Shown here: in pieces, positions 1 through 10,412 of the stretch
How the letters are laid out: each line of letters begins with the position of its first letter
Numbering within the stretch: the stretch's first letter is position 1
NCBI GenBank assembly: GCA_027339745.1
Contig: DAHWNW010000003.1
Location: forward strand, 1 to 64,000
Reading direction: 5' to 3'
DNA: 64,000 bases
DNA from: Nitrososphaerota archaeon
GTDB taxonomy: Archaea; Thermoproteota; Nitrososphaeria; Nitrososphaerales; Gagatemarchaeaceae
The notes under the pieces: generated by a model
What the model saw: only the letters and a program-made list of their open reading frames with translations
What the model was told of the DNA's origin: nothing
The model's database searches: none
Translations under genes and position numbers: made by a program

Positions 1-2
1 CC

Positions 3-134
3 CAGATGTCCATGTCCGAGAACGCCAAGGTTGTGGAGCCCGTCGAGGTCTTCTACTCCCCGGAGAAGAGGTGGTGGTTCTCCAGGAAGGGCGGAAAAGA
101 CGTGGAGATTGGGCCAGGCGAGCCCTCTGGCTAG
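3..134 (+). CDS. C-terminal fragment of a hypothetical protein truncated by the window edge
   Basis: Open frame ...QMSMSENAKVVEPVEVFYSPEKRWWFSRKGGKDVEIGPGEPSG* from the window start. Confidence 0.4.
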   Translation, partial: QMSMSENAKVVEPVEVFYSPEKRWWFSRKGGKDVEIGPGEPSG

Positions 135-253
135 GTCTCTGGGCTGGGAACTCCAAGAGGAGCCGCACTCTGCATGATGCCTCCGGGCCGCTGGCTACCT
201 GCACGATTCGGATGAAGGATTCGGACCCATGACCAAAGCGATGTTAGGTTTCC

Positions 254-748
254 TTGTACGGTCAACCGGGACCGTGCGCGTTGTTGAAGACACTAGGTGA
301 ACTGAGGCGGCTCCTCACAGCCGGGGAACCTACCCTTCCCTGCCGGGCCACCACCCTCCTTTACCTTCACGGCGTCAGAATCAGCTCCTTCATCGGCCTT
401 GGGGTCAGCGACATCGACTTCGGGACGGGCCCCACTAGAATCACTGTCGCAAGCCCTCGCCTTGTCCATGTCACAGATGAACTCTCAGTGGTCCTTGGAC
501 ATCTGGTTAGAGGGAAGCAGGCAGACGAACTGCTCTTCGGTTACAGCAGCGTCCTCGAGTTCCACGTCGACTTCAAGAGGACGGCCAGGAGATCGAAGCT
601 CTATAACTTCGACCTCTCCGACATCAAGGAGTTGTTCAAGGCTGCCGCGGGGAACGACTACGCTCTCCTCAAGGGGTACAGGTCAGAAGAACCACACTCT
701 CTCGAAGAGTTCAGGGCCGCCTGGCTGAAGGTCCTCCCCGCCTGGTAG
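254..748 (+). CDS. Hypothetical protein, possibly a degenerate tyrosine-recombinase-like fragment
   Basis: Segment TTLLYLHGVRISSFIGLGVSDIDFG resembles the GxRISEL...DID region of phage-type integrases; other catalytic motifs not evident. Confidence 0.35.
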   Translation: MYGQPGPCALLKTLGELRRLLTAGEPTLPCRATTLLYLHGVRISSFIGLGVSDIDFGTGPTRITVASPRLVHVTDELSVVLGHLVRGKQADELLFGYSSVLEFHVDFKRTARRSKLYNFDLSDIKELFKAAAGNDYALLKGYRSEEPHSLEEFRAAWLKVLPAW

Positions 749-842
749 TGGGAATCCAGGCCCTTTCTTCCGTTAAAAGCTGAAACCTTCCGTGCCCGCG
801 TGCAGGCTCAGCGAACGGAAGCCGACAACGAGTTCGTCACCA

Positions 843-2156
843 TCAGGCGGTCCGACCTTGAGAGAATCCTTGCCCTCCTCCAGAAGCTTGAGGGCTCAGG
901 TTCTTCTCGACCAGCCTCCTCAGCTCAGTGATCTCCTGCCTCGTCATCGCCTCGGCCGCAGCCGCCCTCGCCCTCTCCTCCGGCTCCAAAGGCGTGGCGC
1001 ATTTCGGGCAGAACCTCATCCCAGGGGACCCCTTCTCCTGGCACCTCGGGCAGACCACCGGGGAGAACTCGGGCTTCGGGGGCTCCACCGGCCTCCCCGA
1101 CCCATAGACCTGCCGGTACTTCTCGTCCAGGTCCCCGCCCGACAGGTGGACGTACCTCCCGGGGACCTTGGAGTTCGGGGACCAACCGAACATCAGCCTC
1201 ATCTCCGCGTCTGTGAGGAACCTCGCGTTCCTGGTCGCCGACCCGTGCCTGAACATGTACATGTGGCACCTCGCCTTCCTGATCCCCGCCTTCGCCCCAG
1301 CCTCCTTGACGAGCCTGTCCGCCGCCACCCAGCTCATGGGCTCGTTGAGGTGGTTGGTGGACGTCGTCAGCCAGAGGGGCGCGTTGGGGTCGCTGCGGTA
1401 CGGGTGCGTGGAGACCCAGTCCGCGAGGAAGGCCGCAGAGGAGATCAGCCTCAGCGTCCTCCACCCCGTCTTCCCCTGCCTGATCTGGACCCTCACGCCG
1501 TTGTCGTCGAAGGTCATGTCCCCCAGCCTGAGCAGGAGGAACTCGGCCGGCCTCCCTCCCATCTCCCCGTAGGCCGCCAGGAACGCCTTGTCCCTGAGCG
1601 TGTCCGCCGCCTTCACCATGGCCTCGACCTCCTTGTCCGTGAAGAACAATGGCGCCCTCCTGTCCGACTCCTTGACGTTCTTCCTCAGCCACCTGACCTC
1701 GTCCGGATATGGCGTCTCCTTGTCCGTGTCCCCGTATCTCACGAACTTCTGGAACCTCTTCACCACCATGTGGAAGTCGGCCATGGTCTCGGCTGAGTAG
1801 TGCCGGACTTCGCCAGTCCTCTTGTTCTTGATCTCGTGGTCCGCCAGCTTCACCATCAGGTCCTCTATGTCCTTCCTCTTCGCGCTCCTCCAGGGGACCC
1901 GGAGCAGGTGGGTCGCGGCCATGAGCATGTTGGCGTACTTCGCCTGCCTCCCAATCGAAACCCCAAGAGCCTTGATATGAACCATGAAGGCGAGCAACAA
2001 CTTCCTGTCTTGCACTTTGAGCGCCGGGTCGTCTTTCACCCGGGCGAGCGCGTTCTTCAGGTTGTACTCGTAGTCGTGGATCTCGTCCGGGGTCATGCGG
2101 TAGGTGACCGATTTCGTATTTAAGGAGGGGTAGCCCAAAAGTCGGGGATTTGCCAT
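843..2156 (-). CDS. Tyrosine recombinase/integrase with C-terminal zinc ribbon
   Basis: GGRPAEFLLLRLGDM, MYMFRHGSATRNARF and GWSPNSKVPGRYVHL (candidate Tyr) motifs; CPRC...CPKC zinc ribbon near C-terminus. Start placed at MANPRLLGYPS (2156), because the longer ORF start lies inside a tRNA gene. Confidence 0.85.
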   Translation of the reverse strand: MANPRLLGYPSLNTKSVTYRMTPDEIHDYEYNLKNALARVKDDPALKVQDRKLLLAFMVHIKALGVSIGRQAKYANMLMAATHLLRVPWRSAKRKDIEDLMVKLADHEIKNKRTGEVRHYSAETMADFHMVVKRFQKFVRYGDTDKETPYPDEVRWLRKNVKESDRRAPLFFTDKEVEAMVKAADTLRDKAFLAAYGEMGGRPAEFLLLRLGDMTFDDNGVRVQIRQGKTGWRTLRLISSAAFLADWVSTHPYRSDPNAPLWLTTSTNHLNEPMSWVAADRLVKEAGAKAGIRKARCHMYMFRHGSATRNARFLTDAEMRLMFGWSPNSKVPGRYVHLSGGDLDEKYRQVYGSGRPVEPPKPEFSPVVCPRCQEKGSPGMRFCPKCATPLEPEERARAAAAEAMTRQEITELRRLVEKNLSPQASGGGQGFSQGRTA

Positions 2157-2168
2157 CGCGGCAATAGG

Positions 2169-2278
2169 TGCCCCGGCCGGGATTCGAACCCGGGTCGCCG
2201 ACTCGAAAGGCCGGCATACTCTCGACACTTTGGGTTTGACCGGGCTTTACGCCCTTGCGGACTCTATACTACCGGGGC
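2169..2278 (-). tRNA. tRNA-Glu (TTC) containing two insertions/putative introns
   Basis: Acceptor GCCCCGG/CCGGGGC; anticodon arm CCGGC-CTTTCGA-GTCGG; T-arm CCGGGTTCGAATCCCGG; about 19 nt and about 16 nt extra in the D region. Confidence 0.85.
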
Positions 2279-2314
2279 CGTGCGAGGCTAACAGGGACCG
2301 CAATTAGACCTTTC

Positions 2315-3025
2315 TCATACGGACGGCTTGAAGAAACACCACTCTGCGGCTACATTCCCGACAACTTCAACGAAGCGCGAAGCCATGGACTGGGCGTATC
2401 TCGTGAAGACACCGTCCCTAGGGAGGTAGCAATTCCTAGGCCTCCTCTCTCCCACCTCCCTCAGCGACGATTCGACCTCGCGCCCGGAAAGAACCGACTG
2501 GAAATACATCTTCCTACCATAGACGAGGAGGAGCGACCCGTCCGTCGGGAAGTCAGTCACAAAAGGACCAGCAGCGTCATTTGAGCTCACCAGAGTGGTC
2601 ACGGCTAAGTGCTCGTCCGGTGTCAGCCCACAGTCGCCTGATGCTCTGAGCCGCGTCCAGTTCGAGGACGTTTCCAGTCTCGGGTGAAACCTGACAGACT
2701 GGACTCCCCCAGCGAGGAATTCAGAGAAGTAGAGCTGAGCTAACGACTTTGCCGGGACCATCTGCCGGGGGAACTCGAGGAGGTAAGGGATGAGAGGCAC
2801 CAGCAAATCCGAGGGATCCTTCGTAGACCAGCAGTAGCCCGCTCGATTGACGTGCACGATAAGACGGCGCGAACTGGCTGTCAGCGACCCCACCCCCTCT
2901 CTCACGACAAACCCTCTCTTCTCAAGTTCTCTGGCCATGAACCTGAGTTGCAAGGCATTGAGCTTTGGGAGAAGCAGAACGTGCCTGTTCCCGACTAAAA
3001 GTCGGTGCACCTTGTAGGCCGGCAA
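2315..3025 (-). CDS. Hypothetical protein
   Basis: 236-aa ORF divergent from the prenyl synthase gene; no family recognised. Confidence 0.55.
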   Translation of the reverse strand: MPAYKVHRLLVGNRHVLLLPKLNALQLRFMARELEKRGFVVREGVGSLTASSRRLIVHVNRAGYCWSTKDPSDLLVPLIPYLLEFPRQMVPAKSLAQLYFSEFLAGGVQSVRFHPRLETSSNWTRLRASGDCGLTPDEHLAVTTLVSSNDAAGPFVTDFPTDGSLLLVYGRKMYFQSVLSGREVESSLREVGERRPRNCYLPRDGVFTRYAQSMASRFVEVVGNVAAEWCFFKPSV

Positions 3026-3050
3026 CTCCCTGAGCGGTTAGGAGAACTCA

Positions 3051-3058
3051 TTATATAA
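3051..3058 (+). promoter_or_regulatory. TATA box (ttatataa), probable leaderless promoter of the prenyl synthase gene
   Basis: Archaeal TATA-like element 26-33 nt upstream of ATG 3084. Confidence 0.5.
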
Positions 3059-3083
3059 CGAGCCTAATCTGTTCATCTAAATC

Positions 3084-3950
3084 ATGGGGAGAGGGATCGA
3101 AGATAGGCCTTTGACGCTCGAGTCGCTTGAAGAGCGTATGAAGTCGTATGTTATGAGAGTTGACTCTGCGCTGGCCCTAGAGCTCAAACTCTATGCTCAT
3201 TCGAGATTCCACGACCCGCTGGCGTATGCCACTGAAGGAGGGAAGAGGGTAAGGCCGGTGATTCTGATGTTGTCGGCAGAAGCCTTTGGGTGCAAAGACG
3301 ACAGGGTACTAGGGGCTGCGGTCGCAGTTGAATTACTCCATACCGAGTCGATAATCCATGACGACGTAATAGATGAAGAGAAGGCGAGGAGGGCGAAAGT
3401 CCCATTCCACCTGAAGTACGGTTACAGCGCATCACTCCTGAGCGCAGATTTCGTCTTTGCTATGATACTCGCCATCGCGGCGAGATATGATGACAGACGG
3501 ATTGTCGAGGAAATAAGTAGTGCCGCCCTGCAGATGTCAGAGGGGGAGTATTCAGAGTTGACCATCGACCCCCAAATCTACAAGCTCACATGGGACGAAT
3601 ACATCAGAATAGTCACTGAAAAGACGGCGTCGTTGTTCGAGACCTCTGCTAAACTTGGCGCAGTTATCGCCGGGATGGAAGAAAAAGAAGTCGAGGCGCT
3701 GGCCGACTACGGCAGGTGCATAGGGATTGCGTATCAGCTCAAGGACGACCTGCTCGACTGGAGGTCAAAGGACAAGGTGTCGTTGGGTCTGTTGAAGACT
3801 CATAGCGAGAGCGAAGTAGTTGGGAAGATGACCGCCCAGGCGCAGTCTTACGCAGAGGAGGCCAAACGCATGCTGATGCACATCCCCAGGAATGAGGCAA
3901 CGATTCTATTGGAAGACCTGGCGGACTTCTCCATCCGGCGCCTGCGATGA
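3084..3950 (+). CDS. Polyprenyl (geranylgeranyl-type) diphosphate synthase
   Basis: GGKRVRP, IHDDVIDEE (first Asp-rich motif), AYQLKDDLLDW (second Asp-rich motif). Confidence 0.92.
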   Translation: MGRGIEDRPLTLESLEERMKSYVMRVDSALALELKLYAHSRFHDPLAYATEGGKRVRPVILMLSAEAFGCKDDRVLGAAVAVELLHTESIIHDDVIDEEKARRAKVPFHLKYGYSASLLSADFVFAMILAIAARYDDRRIVEEISSAALQMSEGEYSELTIDPQIYKLTWDEYIRIVTEKTASLFETSAKLGAVIAGMEEKEVEALADYGRCIGIAYQLKDDLLDWRSKDKVSLGLLKTHSESEVVGKMTAQAQSYAEEAKRMLMHIPRNEATILLEDLADFSIRRLR

Positions 3951-4016
3951 GGCACGGCAGCCTGTGCCAAATGCGCCGGCAGACAGCCGACGGACACCGA
4001 CGCCACGCTCCTTGAC

Positions 4017-6068
4017 TCAGGCAGTTACTGTCACAGGTTCCGCTGGGACCACTCGGCCCTTTGTGGAAATTTCCATCCTGCTCATGGTGTAGGTTCGCCG
4101 CCCTCTGAACGGTGTGAACATCCTACCCTGCCCGTGATAGAACTTCGAGAAGAACTCGACGTAGATGAGCCTGGCCCCCTGGATGCCAGGTTCGAACAGG
4201 GCTAGAATCAGGTTGAACAGTTGCCCCATCACAAGTATGACAACACCCATCACCGCATAGGCAGGCCCGCTGGAAATGTCTCCGAGGAAGAGTGTGTCCA
4301 CCACGAGCGCGAGGGCGACGGAAGCGAGGAGTATTCCCACCAGCCTGGTGTAAGAGAGGATGTGGCTGACAATGGACGGGAGTTCGATGAGCGCTTGCCC
4401 CCCCTCACCGTAGGCTATGAGCACCATGCCCGCCCCGACGAGCCCGATGTACCCCCCCGCCAGCGTGTTGGAGAGGGGATTGACGTCCCCATGGTGGAGG
4501 ACCGTCAGGCCGACTAGGGCAATCCCCCAAGCTTCGAAGAGCCAGCCGAGCTTGCCAAAAATATGACGCGTCTCCCCCTCCCAGTACTTGTTGACCATCC
4601 CCATCACCAGCCCCATGGAGACCTCGAAGAGTCCGATGTAACCGCTCAGGAGCAGGAGGGTCTTTAGGCCACTTGAGGATATGGGGTCTAGGATGGCGCC
4701 GTTTGTGACTAGGCTCTTCGGGAGGTTCAGACTGAAGGTTGAATTGAGGTAAGAGTAGAGATACTGATTGAAATGGAACCCGAAGTAAGCATTGAATATG
4801 AACCCGAAGACAATCCCTATTATCGAGCCGGGGACCATAGCCATGGCGAGTTTCCTAAACTGGGCAGGCTTGAAGATGTTCCGGGCGAACCTCCTCAGAG
4901 CGGCCGGGACAAGGGTCTTCCCGCCGGGGTGTTCCACCCGCCTGATTATCCATAGAGAGACGCCCAGAATCACCAGGCCGTAACCGACGTCACCGAACAT
5001 CAGCCCGAAGAAGACAGGGAAGGTGAACGCGAAGATCACCGTTGGGTCGAACTCGTTGGACTGGGGGAGCGAATAGAACCTCACGAAGGACTCGAAGAAC
5101 CTGAGCCTTTTCGGAGTCTCCATGAGCGTGGGGGGCCTGCTCGCGCTAGGGATGTCGAAGACGACGGTCGACCTGCTGTGGAGGGCGAGGGCATCCTTAA
5201 GGGCAGCTTCGCTCTTCCGGGGAACCCATCCCTCCATCACGAAGCTGGTCTCAGTGAACCCGAAATGGTTGATCACCTCGTAAATCCTTGCCTCGATGTG
5301 GAGCTGCTCCTCGACTGAAGAAAGGACTCCGTAGTACTTGTCGGAAAGCGCCTTGAGCCCGTCGGCTACTTTGGCGAGCTCGGACTCCGCCATCTTCCTG
5401 TTCGCCTCAAGGGAGGCCAGGACCTTGGGCGCCGCCCCGGTCATCGGCGGGACTCTCTCCAGCCTTACGTTGGCGGCCTGGACTATCGAGCCAAACTTCT
5501 CCAATGCTACCTTGGGGACGATGACGACGACGCGCACGGGGTCGCCGCCGGCGGACTGGACCATGACCCCCGGTATTGACGCAAGGCTACTTGACAGCTG
5601 ACCGAAAGCATCGGCTGGGAGGCTAGCGAAAAAGGAGTCGGCGCTCTCGAGGTTGAGGACGCCAAGGTCTGCGTCGATGAATTCGAGGCTCCTGACTAGC
5701 GCTTCCCTTGCTTTGAGTTCGTCTATCCTCGACTTCAGACGCTCTTCGCTCTGCTTAAGGGACGCCACCTCGGAGTCTATCTTGATTGACTTTGAAGCTT
5801 CCATGACCTCCTTAGTGGAGGAGAAACCCTTCCTCTCCGTCGCCTTTGTCGCCGGGAGTGCGGACATAAGCGACCTGACGCGGAGCAGCTCCTCGGAGAC
5901 TTCCTTCGAGGCCGCAGCCTCGGCGTCAGCTCGCAGCAACGCTGCCGTCTCCTCCGAGAGAGGCTCTATCTGGACGACGCCCAAATCGTGAAGGATTGAG
6001 ACGACGTGTTGTCGCTCTTCGCGCGACCCGACCACCCCCACCCTTTGCATCGCGGCCGGTTTCAGCAA
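4017..6068 (-). CDS. atpI: A/V-type ATP synthase subunit I
   Basis: 683 aa; coiled-coil N-terminus, polytopic C-terminus with FGLMFGDVGYGL and LSYTRLVGILLASVALA; sits in the ATPase operon. Confidence 0.93.
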   Translation of the reverse strand: MLKPAAMQRVGVVGSREERQHVVSILHDLGVVQIEPLSEETAALLRADAEAAASKEVSEELLRVRSLMSALPATKATERKGFSSTKEVMEASKSIKIDSEVASLKQSEERLKSRIDELKAREALVRSLEFIDADLGVLNLESADSFFASLPADAFGQLSSSLASIPGVMVQSAGGDPVRVVVIVPKVALEKFGSIVQAANVRLERVPPMTGAAPKVLASLEANRKMAESELAKVADGLKALSDKYYGVLSSVEEQLHIEARIYEVINHFGFTETSFVMEGWVPRKSEAALKDALALHSRSTVVFDIPSASRPPTLMETPKRLRFFESFVRFYSLPQSNEFDPTVIFAFTFPVFFGLMFGDVGYGLVILGVSLWIIRRVEHPGGKTLVPAALRRFARNIFKPAQFRKLAMAMVPGSIIGIVFGFIFNAYFGFHFNQYLYSYLNSTFSLNLPKSLVTNGAILDPISSSGLKTLLLLSGYIGLFEVSMGLVMGMVNKYWEGETRHIFGKLGWLFEAWGIALVGLTVLHHGDVNPLSNTLAGGYIGLVGAGMVLIAYGEGGQALIELPSIVSHILSYTRLVGILLASVALALVVDTLFLGDISSGPAYAVMGVVILVMGQLFNLILALFEPGIQGARLIYVEFFSKFYHGQGRMFTPFRGRRTYTMSRMEISTKGRVVPAEPVTVTA

Positions 6069-6069
6069 G

Positions 6070-6402
6070 CTAATCGCCCTTGAACTCTGAGAACAGTACC
6101 TCGTCTATTATCTCGCGAAGCTGCTTCTTGCTTAGCGTCTTAGACGAAAGGGCCTCAGCGCGCTTCTTGGTCGCGGCTAGGAGCGCGTCGGCGTCCTTCT
6201 GGGCCGCGCTCCTGGCTCTTTCAGCCTCACTCTCGACGTACGAGTCGGACGCGGCCTTGGCATCGGCGATTGATTTGTCAGCCTCTTTCTCCAGCGAGAA
6301 GAGCTCTGCCTCCAGGCCCTTCTTTTTCTCAGAAATCAAGCGGTTGCCTGTCTCCTCGGCCTCCTTGATTTTCTTCAAGATGTTCGTGTAGTCTGTGGAC
6401 AC
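6070..6402 (-). CDS. A-type ATPase subunit H-like peripheral stalk coiled coil
   Basis: Charged Ala/Lys/Glu-rich 110-aa helical protein directly upstream of subunit I. Confidence 0.7.
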   Translation of the reverse strand: MSTDYTNILKKIKEAEETGNRLISEKKKGLEAELFSLEKEADKSIADAKAASDSYVESEAERARSAAQKDADALLAATKKRAEALSSKTLSKKQLREIIDEVLFSEFKGD

Positions 6403-6403
6403 G

Positions 6404-6598
6404 CTAGATCACTCCAATTATCAGGAGAGCGAATACGGCGATGGCGGCGACCTTCGCCACCTTGAGCATCGTCATAGCGTAGTGGAAGCGCCTTTGCTGT
6501 CCATTGACGAAACCTCTCTGCCTTGGCTTGGGCTGGGCCACCCAATAGAAGGGCGGGAGCCCTAACAGCTTCCTCGCCTTCTTAGGTTCATCACTCAT
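6404..6598 (-). CDS. Small single-TM protein in the ATPase operon
   Basis: MSDEPKKARKLLGLPPFYWVAQPKPRQRG...VAAIAVFALLIIGVI; start at 6598 abuts the atpD stop. Confidence 0.65.
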   Translation of the reverse strand: MSDEPKKARKLLGLPPFYWVAQPKPRQRGFVNGQQRRFHYAMTMLKVAKVAAIAVFALLIIGVI

Positions 6599-6599
6599 G

Positions 6600-7250
6600 C
6601 TAAGCTTCCTCCTCTCTCTCCGCCAGCTTCTTCTTGACCGTTTTGAGTTTGGTGAAGCTCTCCCTCTCCATCTCGTCGAACCTGAATTTGATGTAGCGAG
6701 CATTTGCCTGGAGGCGGGGGATTAGGACGTTCTCAATGGCGTTGGACCTCCTTTTCACTTTCTCTATCTCAAGGAGGAGCTTCCTGAGCGCTGTCTCTTT
6801 TTCTGCCACGTCCAGCACCATCCGATGGAGGTCCTCGAAGGACCTTATCGCCTGGCTCACCGCCGCCGGGATTTCGAGGAGGTACTCCTGGCCAGCGCTC
6901 CCCGAGCCCACCGATGTGATTTCAGGTATCCTGACGCCCATCACGTTCTTGCTCCTCAGGGTGAGCTCGTGAATCCGCGGGATGCGCATGGACTCGTACT
7001 CCAGCCTGAGGGGCCCGACGAACATCTCCGTCGCATGGATTCCCTCGTACCCCTTCACAAGTTTGGACCGAAGACCGCTCCTCATTTCAGCTAGGGTCTT
7101 GCTCAGGTTGAAGAACTCAAGTATGAGGGCGGACCTCTTCAGCTTGAGGAGCTTGAGCCCCTTGCGGGAGACTGCAATCCGCCGCATCGTCCGGAGGTAC
7201 TCCATCCTAGTCGGCTTGATGTTGATCGCGGCTGGCAAGGCCCCCACCAC
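6600..7250 (-). CDS. atpD: A-type ATP synthase subunit D
   Basis: INIKPTRMEYLRTMRRIAVSRKGLKLLKLKRSALI typical of V/A-ATPase subunit D. Confidence 0.92.
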   Translation of the reverse strand: MVGALPAAINIKPTRMEYLRTMRRIAVSRKGLKLLKLKRSALILEFFNLSKTLAEMRSGLRSKLVKGYEGIHATEMFVGPLRLEYESMRIPRIHELTLRSKNVMGVRIPEITSVGSGSAGQEYLLEIPAAVSQAIRSFEDLHRMVLDVAEKETALRKLLLEIEKVKRRSNAIENVLIPRLQANARYIKFRFDEMERESFTKLKTVKKKLAEREEEA

Positions 7251-7255
7251 TCGCC

Positions 7256-8644
7256 CTATTGGGCCGTTGTTCTCTTCCGGTATTTTTCGACGAGCTCTGG
7301 CTTTATCCTCTTGATTTCAGCGTCGGAGAGTGGGTCTATGACCTGCCACCCGATATCGAGGGTCTGCTCTATGCTCCTGTCTTCGTAGACTCCCTGCTTG
7401 ACGAACATCTGCTCGAACCGTTCCGCGACCTTCAGGAACTTCCTGTCTGACTCGCTGAGAGCCTCCTCTCCGACGATGGCCGAAAGGGCACGGACGTCCT
7501 TCCCCTGGGCGTAGGACGCATAGAGCTGGTCAGCCATCCCCCTGTGGTCCTCCCTGGTCCTCTGAGGACCTATTCCCTGGTTCATCAGCCTAGAGAGCGA
7601 CTCGAGGACGTCGATGGGCGGGTAGATGCCAGACCTGTCGAGGTCCCTGCTTACGTAGATCTGTCCCTCGGTGATGTATCCGGTGAGGTCGGGGATCGGA
7701 TGTGTCTTGTCGTCCGCCGGCATCGTGAGGATTGGAATCTGCGTTATCGAACCCTTCCTTCCCTTGATTTTCCCCGCCCGTTCATAGAGCGTCGCGAGGT
7801 CGGTGTAAGTGTATCCAGGGTAGCCTCTTCTGCCAGGGACTTCGCTCCGTGCCGCCGCAATCTCCCTGAGCGACTCACAGTAGTTGGTCATGTCGGTGAG
7901 GATGACAAGCACGTGGCTCTCTCTCTCATAGGCGAGGTACTCCGCGGTCGTGAGCGCGAGCCTGGGCGTGAGAATACGCTCCATTGAAGGGTCGGAGGAC
8001 AGGTTGAGGAACAGGACGGTCCTCTCCAGGGCGCCTGTCTCCTCGAACTGCCTGATGAAGAAATTCGCCTCCTCGCTAGTAATCCCCATCGCTGCGAATA
8101 CCACAGAGAAATTCTCCGAGGAATTGAGAACCTTGGCCTGCCTTGCAATCTGGGCGGCGAGAAGATTGTGTGGGAGGCCAGCGGCCGAGAAAAGCGGAAG
8201 CTTCTGCCCCCTGACGAGGGTGTTCATGCCGTCTATGGTGGATATGCCAGTCTGGATGAACTCCGAGGGCTCTTCCCTGCTATAGGGGTTCATGGCTGAG
8301 CCGACTATCTCAACCTTCGTCTTCGAGACGATGGCAGGGCCAGAATCGCGCGGGTTCCCGAGACCAGAGAAGACCCTTCCAAGCATCTCGTCGGAGACCT
8401 GGATTCGTGCGGTCTCGCCAAGGAATCTTACTGAGGTGCCCGTGGTGCTCAGCCCAAGCGTCGAGCCGAATACCTGGACGACAGCCAGTCCAGAACCTGC
8501 GTCGAGGACTTGGCCCCGGACCCTTTCTCCAAGCGCGTTTGTGACCTCGACCATCTCGCCGTAAGCCGCGTGCTCGACCTTTTCAACGAAGAGGAGGGGG
8601 CCCGCGACCTGGGAGACCGTCTTGTAGGAGACCGGCTCTGGCAT
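7256..8644 (-). CDS. atpB: A-type ATP synthase subunit B
   Basis: [54 protein letters not shown]. Confidence 0.96.
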   Translation of the reverse strand: MPEPVSYKTVSQVAGPLLFVEKVEHAAYGEMVEVTNALGERVRGQVLDAGSGLAVVQVFGSTLGLSTTGTSVRFLGETARIQVSDEMLGRVFSGLGNPRDSGPAIVSKTKVEIVGSAMNPYSREEPSEFIQTGISTIDGMNTLVRGQKLPLFSAAGLPHNLLAAQIARQAKVLNSSENFSVVFAAMGITSEEANFFIRQFEETGALERTVLFLNLSSDPSMERILTPRLALTTAEYLAYERESHVLVILTDMTNYCESLREIAAARSEVPGRRGYPGYTYTDLATLYERAGKIKGRKGSITQIPILTMPADDKTHPIPDLTGYITEGQIYVSRDLDRSGIYPPIDVLESLSRLMNQGIGPQRTREDHRGMADQLYASYAQGKDVRALSAIVGEEALSESDRKFLKVAERFEQMFVKQGVYEDRSIEQTLDIGWQVIDPLSDAEIKRIKPELVEKYRKRTTAQ

Positions 8645-8645
8645 A

Positions 8646-10412
8646 TCAGACCTTGACCTCCTGAATCAGGGCGTGGAACTGCTGGTCCATCTCATCCATC
8701 ACTCCCTTCACGAAGCCGTCGACCTCGCCCTCAGGGGTCCACTTTATCCTTCCTATCTTTATCTTCACAGGGAGAGAAGAGACCTGCGACGCCTGGGCGC
8801 CCGCCTTGATTGCGTCAGCCTCTTTCCGCCCGAACGTGAGGATGGTGTTCAGCATGAGGTACTGCTTCTTCACTGAAGTGTAGGTGTCGACGGCGTCATA
8901 AGCGCTCTGCTGGAGGTAATCCTCTCGGATGCTCTTCGCCACGTCCATGGCCCCCTTCTCAGACTCCGGGAGGGCGTCGTAGCCCACCAGTTGGACGATG
9001 TCGTTGAGTTCTGCCTCTTTTTGGAGGATTCCCAGAGCCTCGGCGCGCATGTCAGGCCATTCCTTGGCAACTTTCTCCTGGTACCACCCCCTCAGATCCT
9101 CGGTGTAGAGCGAATAGCTCGTGAGCCAGTTTATGGATGGGAAGTGCCTTCTTGAAGCCAGGCTAGCGTCAAGGGCCCAGAAGACCCTGGTCACCCTGAG
9201 CGTGTTCTGCGAGACTGGCTCCGAGAAGTCCCCGCCAGGAGGCGAGACTGCTCCTACTACTGTGACGGAGCCGACCCTGTTATCGGGCCCTAGCGCGATG
9301 ACCTTGCCAGACCGCTCGTAGAACTCGGCGAGCCTACTCCCTAGATACGCAGGGTAGCCTTCCTCGCCCGGCATCTCCTCGAGCCTGCCGGAAATCTCCC
9401 TGAGGGCCTCGGCCCACCTAGATGTGCTGTCGGCCATTAAGGCGACATCGTACCCCATGTCCCTGTAATACTCCGCGATGGTGATTCCAGTGTATATGCT
9501 CGCCTCCCTGGCGGCGACAGGCATGTTGGAGGTGTTCGCGACAAGTATAGTCCTCTCCATCAATGGCCTTTTGGACCGCGGATCCTCCAGCTCAGGGAAT
9601 GTCGCCAGGACTTCGGTCATCTCGTTCCCCCGTTCACCGCAACCCACGTAGACGATTATCCGGCTGTCGCTCCATTTCGCGAGCTGCTGCTGGGAGACCG
9701 TCTTGCCGCTCCCGAACGGACCGGGGATCGCCGCGGTCCCACCCTTGGCTACGGGGAAGAAAGTGTCGAAGACCCTCTGTCCCGTAAGGAGCGGAGTGTC
9801 AGGCGGAAGCTTCCTGGCTATCGGCCTTGGGGTCCTGACCTTCCACTTGGTCGCAAGGAAGATGTCGGATTCCTCGTCATGGGTCTTGACCTCGCCTATC
9901 GCCTCTCGTATCGTGAACTTGCCCTCCTTGAGCTCCCTGAGCTCTCCGGAGACCCCCGGCGGTATCATGATCTTGTGCGAGATTAACTGCGTCTCTTGTA
10001 CCGTTCCGATCACCTCGCCCGGAGAGACCTTGCTTCCCTCTTTCTTGGATGGGACGAACTCCCACTTCTTCTTCTCGTCAAGGGCGGGAATGACGAGCCC
10101 CCTGCTGATGAAGTCCCCGCTCTGCTCTCTGAGGACGCTGAGAGGCCGTTGTATGCCGTCGTAAATGGACGTGAGGAGCCCAGGACCCAGATCCACGGAG
10201 AGCGCCTGGCCGGTGTTGACGACCTTGTCACCCGGCCTCACGCCTGTGGTGTCCTCGTAGATTTGGAGGACGGCGGTAGCCCCTTGGAGCTTGATCACCT
10301 CGCCTACAAGGCCGAGTTCCCCGACCCTGACAACGTCGAACATCTTTGCCCTCTCTAGTCCCTCCGCTGTGACAACGGGTCCCGTCACCCTGATGATTGT
10401 CCCGTCCGTCAC
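8646..10412 (-). CDS. atpA: A-type ATP synthase catalytic subunit A
   Basis: Walker [68 protein letters not shown]. Confidence 0.97.
   Translation of the reverse strand: MTDGTIIRVTGPVVTAEGLERAKMFDVVRVGELGLVGEVIKLQGATAVLQIYEDTTGVRPGDKVVNTGQALSVDLGPGLLTSIYDGIQRPLSVLREQSGDFISRGLVIPALDEKKKWEFVPSKKEGSKVSPGEVIGTVQETQLISHKIMIPPGVSGELRELKEGKFTIREAIGEVKTHDEESDIFLATKWKVRTPRPIARKLPPDTPLLTGQRVFDTFFPVAKGGTAAIPGPFGSGKTVSQQQLAKWSDSRIIVYVGCGERGNEMTEVLATFPELEDPRSKRPLMERTILVANTSNMPVAAREASIYTGITIAEYYRDMGYDVALMADSTSRWAEALREISGRLEEMPGEEGYPAYLGSRLAEFYERSGKVIALGPDNRVGSVTVVGAVSPPGGDFSEPVSQNTLRVTRVFWALDASLASRRHFPSINWLTSYSLYTEDLRGWYQEKVAKEWPDMRAEALGILQKEAELNDIVQLVGYDALPESEKGAMDVAKSIREDYLQQSAYDAVDTYTSVKKQYLMLNTILTFGRKEADAIKAGAQASQVSSLPVKIKIGRIKWTPEGEVDGFVKGVMDEMDQQFHALIQEVKV

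Noticed and set aside
792-2123. ORFs 792-1796 (+), 925-2217 (-), 1168-1572 (+), 1800-2123 (+)
   Set aside because: Overlapping frames of the integrase gene; high-GC shadow ORFs with low-complexity Arg/Pro/Gly translations.
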